This document shows positions 1 to 8,530 of a DNA stretch of 64,000 nucleotides, piece after piece (within the stretch, counting starts at the first letter, position 1; every line of letters begins with the position of its first letter). The notes under the pieces were generated by a model that had not been told where the DNA came from, did not search any database, and saw only the letters and a list, made by a program, of their open reading frames with translations. Source of the stretch: GCA-2746605 sp963710615. GTDB lineage: Bacteria > Bacteroidota > Ignavibacteria > Ignavibacteriales > Melioribacteraceae. Made by a program: the position numbers and the translations under genes. The DNA lies in NCBI GenBank assembly GCA_963710615.1, contig CAVQBF010000002.1, positions 62,001 to 126,000 on the forward strand, read 5' to 3'.

Positions 1-46
1 CTGCAAATATAATATGCAGAGTCACGTAAGTTGAATAGTATTTCAT
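1..46 (-). CDS. N-terminal start of an unidentified gene, cut by window edge
   Basis: Reading leftwards, an ATG at 46-44 follows an AAAGGCG-type ribosome-binding stretch and opens 15 codons (MKYYSTYVTLHIIFA) before the edge. It lies 10 bases after the stop of the NMO-like gene on the same strand, so it would be the next gene of that transcript. The visible residues are aromatic and hydrophobic, compatible with a first membrane segment, but the piece is too short to name. Confidence rests only on the start context and spacing. Confidence 0.4.
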   Translation of the reverse strand, partial: MKYYSTYVTLHIIFA

Positions 47-56
47 AATTTCGCCT

Positions 57-971
57 TTATAGCTTTATTGAATTTTTAGATTTTTCAAATTCTGAGATTA
101 ATCTTTCCATCAAAACTTTAACAGTTGGAATATCATTTATTAGACCGCTATTTTGACTTGCTTCAAGCATTCCTCTTTCAAGATCTCCTTCAAAAATCCC
201 TTTCATTTCTCTTTTACTGTTAAGGAATATTTTTTGTGATTCTAAATCTACACAATTTAATTCCATCTTGTTAATTTCTTCACTGAACTTATTTCTAATA
301 ACTCTTGCCATGCCAAGCTTCTTAAGAATTAGATGTGTATCAACATCTTTAGCATTTACTACAGCTTCTTTATACAATTGATGTGCAGATGACTCCTGTG
401 TGACGGCAAATCGCGTTCCAATTTGAACTGCTTCAGCACCTAAAGCAAGAGCTGAGGCAATTCCTTTTCCATCTACAATTCCGCCCGCTGCAATAACCGG
501 AATTTTAAGTTTATCTACCAATTGCGGTATAAGAGAAAAAGTGGTTAGTTCATCTAATCCGTTGTGTCCGCCCGCCTCAACACCTTCTCCTACAATGGCA
601 TCACACCCAACACTCTCAGCTTTTAACGCATATTTTAGCGAAGGGACAACATGAACAACGAGAGTATTATTTTTCTTGAATAAATCAATAAATTTCCCAG
701 GATGACCGGCGGATGTGAAAACAATTTTTATATTTTCTTCAATGATAATCTTTGCCAAATCTTCAGCGTCACCGCGTAATAATGGTAAATTAACACCAAA
801 TGGCTTTGACGTAGCAGATCTACATTTTTGGATATGTTCTCTTAATAACTCCGGTTTCATTGAACCTGAACCAATGAGACCAAGTCCGCCGTTATTTGAA
901 ACTGCAGAAGCCAGTTTCCATCCGGAGACCCAAACCATTCCAGCTTGTATTATTGGGAATTCAATTTGCAA
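57..971 (-). CDS. Nitronate monooxygenase / FabK-like FMN oxidoreductase
   Basis: FMN-dependent TIM-barrel enzyme of the 2-nitropropane dioxygenase family, which includes nitronate monooxygenases and FabK enoyl-ACP reductases. Visible landmarks, numbered from the TTG start, are the N-terminal FPIIQAGM, EAGGHNG at 132-138 with the family histidine His136, AAGGI at 161-165 and GTRF at 185-188 for flavin phosphate binding. The length of 304 fits the family. The start is unusual. The frame has no ATG upstream of the conserved core, so TTG at 971 is the first ordinary start. The same frame stays open to about 1013, and an AGAGGT motif sits just upstream of an ATT at 992-990, which would add seven residues (INRIKQI) before the TTG-encoded residue. 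Substrate cannot be told from sequence: detoxification of nitronates or a role in lipid synthesis are both possible. It diverges from metK. Confidence 0.85.
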   Translation of the reverse strand: MQIEFPIIQAGMVWVSGWKLASAVSNNGGLGLIGSGSMKPELLREHIQKCRSATSKPFGVNLPLLRGDAEDLAKIIIEENIKIVFTSAGHPGKFIDLFKKNNTLVVHVVPSLKYALKAESVGCDAIVGEGVEAGGHNGLDELTTFSLIPQLVDKLKIPVIAAGGIVDGKGIASALALGAEAVQIGTRFAVTQESSAHQLYKEAVVNAKDVDTHLILKKLGMARVIRNKFSEEINKMELNCVDLESQKIFLNSKREMKGIFEGDLERGMLEASQNSGLINDIPTVKVLMERLISEFEKSKNSIKL

Positions 972-1116
972 TATCTGTTTTATTCTATTAATTAGTACCT
1001 CTAAAGTAAAATTTTACAAATCCGATAATTTTGTTTATGGCTAAGATTTTATCTAATTTTAAATTTGAAAAAAAATTAATTTGAATTAAAAATAAAAAAT
1101 AACAAAAGGGGTTTAA

Positions 1117-2259
1117 ATGTCCTACTTTTTTACATCCGAATCAGTATCAGAAGGTCACCCAGATAAAGTATCAGATGCTATATCCGATGGAGTGTTAGAC
1201 GCAATAATTAAAGAAGATCCAAATGCAAGAGTTGCTTGCGAGACCTTTGTTACAACCGGATTAGTTTTAGTCGGTGGTGAAATTACAACTACAGCTTATG
1301 TAGATATTCCTGAAATAGTTAGAGAAACAGTTAAAAAAATTGGTTATACAGAAGCGGAATATAAATTTGATTCTGAATCTTGTTCAGTTTTAAACGCAAT
1401 TCATTCTCAATCTCCTGATATTGCGATGGGAGTTGATACAGGCGGTGCAGGAGATCAAGGAATTATGTTTGGTTATGCATGCGATCAAACTCCGGAACTT
1501 ATGCCAATGCCAATTGTTTATGCTCATAAGCTTGTTAAAAAATTAGCTGATGTAAGGAAGAAAAATAAAAAATTAATGCCTTATTTGAGACCTGATTCAA
1601 AATCTCAGGTTACTGTTGAATATGATGATAATAACAAACCTTTGAGAGTAGATACTGTAGTTATTTCAACTCAGCACGATGCGAAAGTGAGCCAGAAAAA
1701 AATTAAAGCAGATGTTATAAAACATATTATTAAAAAAGTTATTCCAGCTAAGTATTTAGATAAGAATACTAAATATCATGTAAATCCAACAGGCAGATTT
1801 GAAATTGGCGGACCACATGGGGATAGCGGTTTAACCGGAAGAAAAATTATTGTTGATACTTACGGCGGATGGGCACCTCATGGCGGCGGAGCTTTTTCGG
1901 GAAAAGATCCATCGAAAGTTGATAGAAGCGCTACTTATGCTTCAAGGTATATTGCTAAAAATGTTGTTGGCGCTAAACTTGCAAAAGAGTGCTTAGTGCA
2001 GTTAGCTTATGCTATTGGTGTTGCTGAGCCTGTTTCTGTTTATGTCGATACTAAAGGAACAGGAGTAATCTCTGATAAAGAAATTTCTGAAATGATTCAA
2101 AAAGAAATTGATTTAACACCAAAAGGAATTATTGATAAACTTGGATTGAAAGCCCCGATTTATCAGAAAACTGCCGCTTATGGTCATTTTGGTAGAAAAG
2201 AGTTTTCATGGGAAAAATTAGATTTAGTTGAAAAATTCAAAAAGTATAAGAAAGGTTAA
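1117..2259 (+). CDS. metK: S-adenosylmethionine synthetase
   Basis: Makes S-adenosylmethionine from methionine and ATP in the cytoplasm. The family signatures are all present: EGHPDK at 12-17 (ATP/Mg site), GGAGDQG at 109-115, and GGGAFSGKDPSKVDRS at 256-271 forming the triphosphate-binding loop. The length of 380 is normal. An AAAAGGGG ribosome-binding site lies 5 bases before the ATG. ahcY follows after 5 bases, so product use and recycling are encoded together. I looked in the roughly 100-base leader for a SAM riboswitch and saw no convincing conserved stems. Identification is firm. Confidence 0.97.
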   Translation: MSYFFTSESVSEGHPDKVSDAISDGVLDAIIKEDPNARVACETFVTTGLVLVGGEITTTAYVDIPEIVRETVKKIGYTEAEYKFDSESCSVLNAIHSQSPDIAMGVDTGGAGDQGIMFGYACDQTPELMPMPIVYAHKLVKKLADVRKKNKKLMPYLRPDSKSQVTVEYDDNNKPLRVDTVVISTQHDAKVSQKKIKADVIKHIIKKVIPAKYLDKNTKYHVNPTGRFEIGGPHGDSGLTGRKIIVDTYGGWAPHGGGAFSGKDPSKVDRSATYASRYIAKNVVGAKLAKECLVQLAYAIGVAEPVSVYVDTKGTGVISDKEISEMIQKEIDLTPKGIIDKLGLKAPIYQKTAAYGHFGRKEFSWEKLDLVEKFKKYKKG

Positions 2260-2264
2260 AACGA

Positions 2265-3587
2265 ATGAACGAAGTAAAAAATGAAGTAGAATATCTTCCA
2301 TATAAAGTCAAAGATATTTCCCTTGCTGACTGGGGAAGAAAAGAAATGAAATTAGCCGAAGCAGAAATGCCCGGGTTAATGTCTTTAAGAGAAAGATACA
2401 GAGATTCGAAACCACTAAAAGGTGCTAGAATTGCCGGTTGTCTTCACATGACAATTCAGACTGCTGTATTGATTGAAACTTTAAAAGAACTAGGTGCAGA
2501 AGTTACATGGTCATCATGCAATATTTTCTCAACACAAGATCATGCCGCTGCTGCAATTGCAGCTGCTGGAATTCCAGTTTATGCCTGGAAAGGAATGAAC
2601 GAAGAAGAATTTGATTGGTGCATTGAGCAGACATTATTTTTTGGTGAAGAGAGAAAACCACTAAACATGATTCTTGATGATGGCGGTGATTTAACAAATA
2701 TGGTATTTGATAAATATCCTGAACTTGCTTCTGGAATTAAAGGATTATCGGAAGAAACAACAACCGGAGTTCACAGGCTTTATGAGCGAATGGAAAATGG
2801 AACACTTCCAATTCCTGCAATAAATGTTAATGATTCTGTTACAAAATCTAAATTTGATAATAAATATGGCTGTAGAGAATCATTGGTTGACGCTTTAAGA
2901 AGAGCAACTGATTTAATGATGGCTGGCAAGGTTGCAGTTGTTGCTGGATATGGAGATGTTGGCAAAGGTTCAGCAGAATCTTTGAGTCGAGCAGGAGTTA
3001 GAGTTATTGTTTCTGAAATTGATCCTATCTGTGCTCTTCAAGCTGCAATGGAAGGATTTGAAGTAAAGAAATTCTTAAAAGCTATACCTGAAGCAGATAT
3101 TGTAGTAACAGCTACAGGTAATAAAGATATTGTTACTGAAGAAGCTTTCAGGTTAATGAAAGATAAAACAGTTGTATGTAATATTGGTCATTTTGATAAT
3201 GAAATTGACATGGCTTGGTTGAATAAAAATTACGGCAATACAAAAGATACAATAAAACCTCAAGTCGATTTATACAATATTGATGGAAAAGAAATAATTG
3301 TGTTGGCTGAAGGAAGATTGGTTAACTTAGGCTGTGCAACCGGTCATCCATCTTTTGTAATGAGCAATTCATTTACAAATCAAACTTTGGCTCAAATTGA
3401 ACTTTGGAATAATCCTGATAAGTATGAAAACAAAGTATATATGCTTCCAAAACATCTAGATGAAGAAGTGGCAAGACTTCACTTAGAAAAAGTTGGAGCT
3501 GAGCTTGATACTCTGAATGAAGACCAAGCAAAATATATCGGTGTTAAGGTTAATGGTCCTTTTAAACCGGAATATTATAGGTATTAA
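2265..3587 (+). CDS. ahcY: Adenosylhomocysteinase (SAH hydrolase)
   Basis: Hydrolyses S-adenosylhomocysteine to adenosine and homocysteine, removing the product inhibitor of methyltransferases. The NAD-binding Rossmann motif GYGDVGKG is at 228-235. Substrate-site segments include DDGGD around 138-142, SEETTTGVHRLY at 162-173 and NDSVTKSKFDN at 189-199, which carries the active-site lysine. The C-terminus KPEYYRY is typical and supplies the Lys and Tyr that reach the NAD of the neighbouring subunit. The length of 440 fits the bacterial class. Its ribosome-binding site (AAAGG) lies inside the end of metK, so the two are almost certainly co-transcribed. A clear terminator follows. Confidence 0.97.
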   Translation: MNEVKNEVEYLPYKVKDISLADWGRKEMKLAEAEMPGLMSLRERYRDSKPLKGARIAGCLHMTIQTAVLIETLKELGAEVTWSSCNIFSTQDHAAAAIAAAGIPVYAWKGMNEEEFDWCIEQTLFFGEERKPLNMILDDGGDLTNMVFDKYPELASGIKGLSEETTTGVHRLYERMENGTLPIPAINVNDSVTKSKFDNKYGCRESLVDALRRATDLMMAGKVAVVAGYGDVGKGSAESLSRAGVRVIVSEIDPICALQAAMEGFEVKKFLKAIPEADIVVTATGNKDIVTEEAFRLMKDKTVVCNIGHFDNEIDMAWLNKNYGNTKDTIKPQVDLYNIDGKEIIVLAEGRLVNLGCATGHPSFVMSNSFTNQTLAQIELWNNPDKYENKVYMLPKHLDEEVARLHLEKVGAELDTLNEDQAKYIGVKVNGPFKPEYYRY

Positions 3588-3616
3588 GCCAATTAGTAAA
3601 TCATAAGAAATAAACT

Positions 3617-3645
3617 AAACCCGTTCACTTGAGCGGGTTTTTGTT
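3617..3645 (+). terminator. Rho-independent terminator after metK-ahcY
   Basis: AAACCCG (3617-3623) pairs with CGGGTTT (3634-3640) around a 10-base loop and runs into a T-rich tail. It lies 30 bases after the ahcY stop and ends the methyl-cycle operon. Confidence 0.8.
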
Positions 3646-3780
3646 TAATCTAAATAATTTTGATAGTTTTTATATACAATCTTTATTGAATCTTTTTAAG
3701 ACACACGTCATCCTATATTAAATAGTAATTATTTAATTAATTATAAATTTTCCAATAATGGTAAAATATAGGAGTTAAAA

Positions 3781-4425
3781 ATGGAAGAACAACAAGTATT
3801 TAGCTTACCAAGACTAAATGAACCAGCACCCGCTTTTGATGCAAAAACAACACATGGTCAAATTAAACTTTCAGATCTAAAAGGCAAGTGGGTTGTATTA
3901 TTTTCACATCCTGCTGATTTTACACCAGTTTGCACAACTGAATTCTTAGGATTTGCTGAAAGATATGACAAATTTGAAGCCTTAAACACACAGGTAATCG
4001 GGTTAAGTATTGATAGTATTTATTCACATCTAGCATGGGTAAAAAGCATTAAAGACAATTTTAATGTTGATATTCCATTTCCAATTATCGATGATTTAAG
4101 TATGAAAGTCGCCAGAGCTTATGGAATGATTCACCCCGGAGCTTCTGATACCTCAGCAGTGCGTGCTGTATTTGTAATTGATGCAGAGGGTATTTTGAGA
4201 GCAATGGTTTACTATCCATTAACAAACGGTAGAAGTATTGATGAGATATTAAGAATTGTTCAGTCACTTCAAACAAGTCAGAAACATGGAGTTGCTACTC
4301 CGGAAAACTGGCATCCAGGTGAAAAAGTGATTGTACCTCCGCCTCTAACTCAAGAAGATCAAATAAAACGTAAAGATGAAGGGTATGATTATACTGATTG
4401 GTATTTTAGTAAGAAAGAGCTCTAA
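3781..4425 (+). CDS. 1-Cys peroxiredoxin (Prx6 subfamily)
   Basis: Thiol peroxidase reducing hydrogen peroxide and organic peroxides in the cytoplasm. The active-site block HPADFTPVCTTEF places the peroxidatic cysteine at Cys51, with Thr48 and Arg128 (SAVRAVFVID) as the usual helpers. There is no second cysteine anywhere in the 214 residues, so this is a 1-Cys enzyme that needs an external reductant. The long C-terminal arm after residue 160 is typical of the Prx6 group. TAGGAG lies 6 bases before the ATG. The gene stands alone, between the terminator of ahcY and a shared terminator with the convergent mscS. Confidence 0.93.
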   Translation: MEEQQVFSLPRLNEPAPAFDAKTTHGQIKLSDLKGKWVVLFSHPADFTPVCTTEFLGFAERYDKFEALNTQVIGLSIDSIYSHLAWVKSIKDNFNVDIPFPIIDDLSMKVARAYGMIHPGASDTSAVRAVFVIDAEGILRAMVYYPLTNGRSIDEILRIVQSLQTSQKHGVATPENWHPGEKVIVPPPLTQEDQIKRKDEGYDYTDWYFSKKEL

Positions 4426-4431
4426 AAGATT

Positions 4432-4462
4432 AAAGAAGCCATCAAATTTTGATGGCTTCTTT
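4432..4462. terminator. Bidirectional terminator between peroxiredoxin and mscS
   Basis: AAAGAAGCCATC and GATGGCTTCTTT form a perfect 12-base-pair stem, extendable into an A/T loop. It sits between convergent stops at 4425 and 4472 with T-rich sequence on the right and A-rich on the left, so it should serve both genes. Confidence 0.85.
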
Positions 4463-4471
4463 ATTATTTAA

Positions 4472-5278
4472 TCAATTTTGATGCATATGAACATCTCTTT
4501 GAGGATAAGGAATTTCAATATTGTTTTCATCGAACTTCTTTTTCATTGCTTCTGTCAGTTCCCAGTAAACTGGCCAATAATTTTCAGTTTTAACCCATGG
4601 TCTTACAATAAAATTAACACTGCTATCTGCTAATTCATGCAATTTTATAGTAGGTACAGGATCTTTCAATATATTAGAATTTGCATCCAGTACATCAGTA
4701 ATTACTTTTTTAGCTTTATCTATATCATCGCCGTAACCAATTCCAAAAGTTAAATCAACTCGTCTTGTATCATTCATAGAATAATTTATAATATTATCAG
4801 AGGCTAATTTAGAATTTGGGACAAATATTACTTTATTATCCGGTGAGGTTAAAGTTGTAACAAATATTCCAATTTCCTTAACAACTCCGCTCAATCCGCC
4901 TCCTTCTATAAAATCACCGACTTTTATTGGTCTAAAAATAATTAACATTACTCCGGAAGCAAAGTTTGATAGTGAACCTTGAAGAGCGAAGCCAACTGCT
5001 AAACCAGCGGCACCAATAACCGCAACAAAAGATGCTGTTTCAATTCCAGCTTGACTAATTGCTGCAATTACAACAAATACAATTAGTGCGACCCTTACCA
5101 TTGCAGTAAAAAATTTAACTAATGTAGGGTCAACCTCCTTTTTAACTAAGGTTTTATTTAATGCCTTTGTAAGTAGTTTTGCAATCCATAAGCCAATAAT
5201 TAGTATTAAAATGGCTTCAATAACTTTAATTCCGTATTGTGTAACATATTCTTGTAGCATAATAAGATAATTCTCCAT
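4472..5278 (-). CDS. Small-conductance mechanosensitive channel (MscS family)
   Basis: Inner-membrane channel that opens under membrane tension to release solutes during osmotic downshock. Three membrane segments are visible at about 15-38, 58-80 and 84-112. The third carries the pore-lining Gly/Ala-rich helix (GAAGLAVGFALQGSLSNFASG) followed by FRPIKVGDFI, the strongest MscS signature. The soluble beta and alpha/beta domain follows to residue 268, close to the length of E. coli MscS (286). It is a single gene with no obvious partner. Which ion or osmolyte it prefers cannot be told. Confidence 0.93.
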   Translation of the reverse strand: MENYLIMLQEYVTQYGIKVIEAILILIIGLWIAKLLTKALNKTLVKKEVDPTLVKFFTAMVRVALIVFVVIAAISQAGIETASFVAVIGAAGLAVGFALQGSLSNFASGVMLIIFRPIKVGDFIEGGGLSGVVKEIGIFVTTLTSPDNKVIFVPNSKLASDNIINYSMNDTRRVDLTFGIGYGDDIDKAKKVITDVLDANSNILKDPVPTIKLHELADSSVNFIVRPWVKTENYWPVYWELTEAMKKKFDENNIEIPYPQRDVHMHQN

Positions 5279-5391
5279 TAGTCTCCTTTGATTTTATTAA
5301 AAATGAATTGCAAACTTATTAAAAAATAGGGTTGATTTCAGCTTATATAAATATTAAACAATATTTTAATATCTTAATTTTTTACAAGGTG

Positions 5392-6948
5392 TTAGAAGGG
5401 AAATTCTTCTTTATAATCTATTTCTTCATCTATTTTTTCTTCTTTTGGCTTTTGGGCCTTTTGGTGGATTGCATTTCCATCAACATAGATAGCTTTATAC
5501 GGAATAGTAGGACAAGCAAATTCACAAGCTCCGCAGCCAACACAAATTTCATCGGTTACTTTTGGAGCTTTCTTATTTACTTCTAAATCAAGTTCCATTT
5601 TTACTGCTTTTGTAGGACAATGTTCAGCACACGCCCCGCAATCAGTTTTTTGAGTATAGACAACACAATTATCTTTAATAAATATTGCCTTTCCCATCTG
5701 AATAGATTTTTTTGATTCAAGGTCATTGCTGATTATGGCTCCACTTGGACAAACTTCCGTACAAATTTTGCAATCATAATTGCAAAAGCTTGATAGGTAA
5801 TCCATTCTTGGCTGCATTATTCCAAGTAAACCATATTCTAAAAATGAAGGCTGCAAAACTTGTGTGGGACAACTTGATACGCACAAATGACATGCGGTAC
5901 AATTATTTGTAAAATTTTCAATAGAAATTGACCCAGGAGGTGAAACCGGATTAGTTCTATTTTCAGGTGTTTTGTTTTTTATATATACTTCAATTTTCTC
6001 CTGCGCCTTAGCTATAATACTTGATCCAATTATAAATACGCCAATTTTTTTAAAAAAACTTCTTTTATCTTTATCATATGATACTTCATCATAATTTGAA
6101 TATCTTGGGACATAACTTATTCCGATTGATGGACAGGAATCAAAGCAGTTAAAGCAGCCGACACATCTGCTAAAATCGATGTATTTTGATTCTGATTCAA
6201 TACAGTTTGATTTACAAACAGTCTCGCATTCACCGCAAGAAATGCAGTTTGATTCAATTATTCCAATCTTAAATAAAGAAATCTTTGATAGCAATCCGAG
6301 GAAACTGCCAACAGGGCATATTGTGTTGCAGAATATTCTGCCATGGAAATAACTCATCCATCCTACCGTAACAAGCACTAAAAAAGAAAACGATAGTGAA
6401 AAAATATTAATTCCTTTGAATTCAACAGGACTTATCATATAAGAATCAAATATTTCTAGTACATAAGATGCTAAATTGTTAATACCTATTAACAGTGGTC
6501 TAAATACATTAGTTACTATCCTTCCAAAATTACTGTATGGATCCAATAAATTTAGCCCAATTGAAGAACCGAGGAGAAATACTAAAATAGTTGCAACAAG
6601 AATTATATTTCTTGTCTTAGTAAACGGCTTAGTAAGCCAGTAATTTTTATGCTTGATTTTTTTTCTTATAAAGGTAAATACATCTTGAAGAATACCTAGC
6701 GGACAAATAGTTGAACAGTAAACACGTCCAATTAAAAGAGTAATAAATATGACAATAATAAAACCGATGGCTGCAAATGAGACAACGGAAATAAAACTCA
6801 GTATGGATGGAATGAATTGAAAGAATAAAGGATAACCTGCAAATGCCGATTGAATTGAAAAACTTAGATCAAAGTAAAGAAGAGAAATTGTTATAATAAA
6901 AATTAGTGAGACTATAACTCTAACTTTCTTCAGAAATCGAAGGTCCAT
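5392..6948 (-). CDS. Membrane polyferredoxin, NapH-NapG-like fusion
   Basis: Likely passes electrons between the quinone pool or a cytoplasmic donor and a periplasmic acceptor. Residues 1-230 hold about four or five membrane helices with two CxxxCP motifs (Cys78/82 and Cys207/211), as in NapH, NosR and RdxA-type proteins. Two ferredoxin clusters follow (Cys235-245 and Cys262-272). Then comes a basic and hydrophobic stretch at 296-316 (KRSFFKKIGVFIIGSS), then four more Cys clusters (350-360, 389-400, 437-444, 469-479). The second half therefore looks like a NapG-type exported ferredoxin with its Tat-like signal kept as an internal anchor. The gene starts 4 bases after the DUF362 gene, which implies one transcript. 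No molybdoenzyme or nitrous-oxide reductase is adjacent, so the terminal acceptor is unknown. Confidence 0.8.
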   Translation of the reverse strand: MDLRFLKKVRVIVSLIFIITISLLYFDLSFSIQSAFAGYPLFFQFIPSILSFISVVSFAAIGFIIVIFITLLIGRVYCSTICPLGILQDVFTFIRKKIKHKNYWLTKPFTKTRNIILVATILVFLLGSSIGLNLLDPYSNFGRIVTNVFRPLLIGINNLASYVLEIFDSYMISPVEFKGINIFSLSFSFLVLVTVGWMSYFHGRIFCNTICPVGSFLGLLSKISLFKIGIIESNCISCGECETVCKSNCIESESKYIDFSRCVGCFNCFDSCPSIGISYVPRYSNYDEVSYDKDKRSFFKKIGVFIIGSSIIAKAQEKIEVYIKNKTPENRTNPVSPPGSISIENFTNNCTACHLCVSSCPTQVLQPSFLEYGLLGIMQPRMDYLSSFCNYDCKICTEVCPSGAIISNDLESKKSIQMGKAIFIKDNCVVYTQKTDCGACAEHCPTKAVKMELDLEVNKKAPKVTDEICVGCGACEFACPTIPYKAIYVDGNAIHQKAQKPKEEKIDEEIDYKEEFPF

Positions 6949-6952
6949 ATAA

Positions 6953-7876
6953 TTATAGAATCACTCTATTTATCTTTAATTTTGATAAATCCATATTTCC
7001 AATCTTCATCTCACTTGCATAATTGATGTAATCGATATCTGAGGGTGCTTTACCAAAAAGTTTTGCTGCTGCCGCATCTGCTGCAACAATATCAGCAGAA
7101 ATAATTTGTGATTTCATAGTCACGACATCAGCTTCTGAAACTCCTCTTGGTCCGTTTTTTTTCATTACAGAATATGCATCAACAATATTCAGATCTGGTT
7201 TTCTAAATGTGGAAAAATCTGCTATACATTGATGAAGATCATTTCTGTGCCAATATCTTCTATCCCATACAATTCCCATTAGATTTTTCATAGATACGGT
7301 TAGTGTTGCGCCACCGTGACTTTTTAGTATAGGCACATTTATAAATACATCCGATTCAAGGATAAGTTCATGAACGGAAGCATCCTTTAATCTTTTCCCC
7401 ATTGGTACATCAACATCTTGATAATAACTCTCGCTATTACCGGGAACAACTTTTGCTCCTGCATCTTTGGCAGCTTCCTCAATACCGCTTGAACTGTAAC
7501 AGCTTCTCCAGTCATCACAAGTATGATCGAAAACATAGACATCTTTTGCTCCTGCATCAAAACAATGTTTTACAATCTGTCTTATCAATTTAGGATTTGT
7601 ATTAGCAGCTCTTTCAGGTATTGTATCCCATCCAATATTTGGTTTTATAACTACTGTTTGATTTTTCTTAACAAAATTTTTCATGCCGCCAAAAGATTGT
7701 ATGGCTTTATCAAACATAGCATCAGGTTCTCCACCTTTAATCGCTACTAAATCATAAATATCAGTATTTGCAGTTTTAGAATTTGTAAAAGCATTAATAC
7801 TTTTACCAAAAGAAATATAACTGTAAGCTGCAATTCCAGCATATGTAGTTTTCTTAAAGAAGTCTCTACGGTTCAT
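6953..7876 (-). CDS. Tat-signal DUF362 protein
   Basis: DUF362-family protein of unknown activity. Members are often fused to or encoded with ferredoxins. The N-terminus has a twin-arginine motif (NRRDFFKKT, Arg3-Arg4) followed by a short hydrophobic stretch and an Ala/Ser/Gly region, so export by Tat as a folded, perhaps cofactor-loaded protein is likely. The conserved DUF362 block VPILKSHGGATLTVSMKNLMG lies near the middle, and KPNIGWD is near 84-90. The length of 307 is normal. It is first in a two-gene unit with the polyferredoxin, with a gap of 4 bases, which suggests that the ferredoxin feeds electrons to it or anchors it. The substrate is unknown. Confidence 0.85.
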   Translation of the reverse strand: MNRRDFFKKTTYAGIAAYSYISFGKSINAFTNSKTANTDIYDLVAIKGGEPDAMFDKAIQSFGGMKNFVKKNQTVVIKPNIGWDTIPERAANTNPKLIRQIVKHCFDAGAKDVYVFDHTCDDWRSCYSSSGIEEAAKDAGAKVVPGNSESYYQDVDVPMGKRLKDASVHELILESDVFINVPILKSHGGATLTVSMKNLMGIVWDRRYWHRNDLHQCIADFSTFRKPDLNIVDAYSVMKKNGPRGVSEADVVTMKSQIISADIVAADAAAAKLFGKAPSDIDYINYASEMKIGNMDLSKLKINRVIL

Positions 7877-7977
7877 AATTGTTCCAAAATAGTTAATTGG
7901 ACATATTTATCTTTAGTTTTATTTTAAGATATAAATATATTATATTTGTTTCAAGTAAAATTGAACAGGAAGATTAA

Positions 7978-8478
7978 ATGGAAGCAATATTAAATGGAAG
8001 AATAAGTAAAAGTATTATTAAAAGTTCAGCACTAGATATATTTGCCATTACTGCTATTTATTTAGTCCCTATACTTTCACATATGTTTGCATTGCCGGTT
8101 TATTATATTGAGCCGATGAGATTAATGCTAATTTTGGCAATTGCACACACGACTAAAAAGAATGCATACCTTCTTGCCTTAACTTTACCAATTTTTTCTT
8201 TTATAATTTCTGCGCATCCTGTGTTTCTCAAGACTTTGTTAATTACCGGAGAACTTCTTCTAAATGTTTGGTTATTCTTCTTTCTTTCTGAAAAAATTAA
8301 GAATAAGTTTGGTTCAATGTTGTTAAGTGTTGGACTTAGTAAGATTGCCTATTATTCTCTAAAATTTACATTGTTAAGTGCTTTATTGTTGGAAGGAAGT
8401 TTAATCTCAACACCTTTGGCAATTCAATTCGTAATGATGTTTTTATTCAGTGGTTATATATTTTTAAGTAAGAAGTAG
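7978..8478 (+). CDS. Small polytopic membrane protein, ECF S-component-like
   Basis: A 166-residue protein that is almost wholly hydrophobic, with five or six predicted membrane helices broken by short basic loops. Size and helix pattern resemble substrate-binding S components of ECF vitamin transporters or related integral proteins, but no diagnostic motif is visible and no ECF ATPase or T component is near. AGGAAGA lies 6 bases before the ATG. It is divergent from the DUF362/polyferredoxin pair across a 101-base shared promoter region, which hints at common control. I would not assign a substrate. Confidence 0.6.
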   Translation: MEAILNGRISKSIIKSSALDIFAITAIYLVPILSHMFALPVYYIEPMRLMLILAIAHTTKKNAYLLALTLPIFSFIISAHPVFLKTLLITGELLLNVWLFFFLSEKIKNKFGSMLLSVGLSKIAYYSLKFTLLSALLLEGSLISTPLAIQFVMMFLFSGYIFLSKK

Positions 8479-8530
8479 AATTATTTTTAACCAAGGCGAT
8501 TAAAGTTAAACAAGTTAAAACAAGAAAAAT

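Noticed and set aside
715..1044. 109-codon open frame on the plus strand
   Set aside because: It lies antisense to the N-terminal half of the NMO-like gene and has no ribosome-binding site. It is a shadow of the real gene.
1045..1116. SAM riboswitch in the metK leader
   Set aside because: The leader is short and AT-rich, and I could find neither the conserved internal loops nor a paired terminator/antiterminator. No support for any known SAM riboswitch class.
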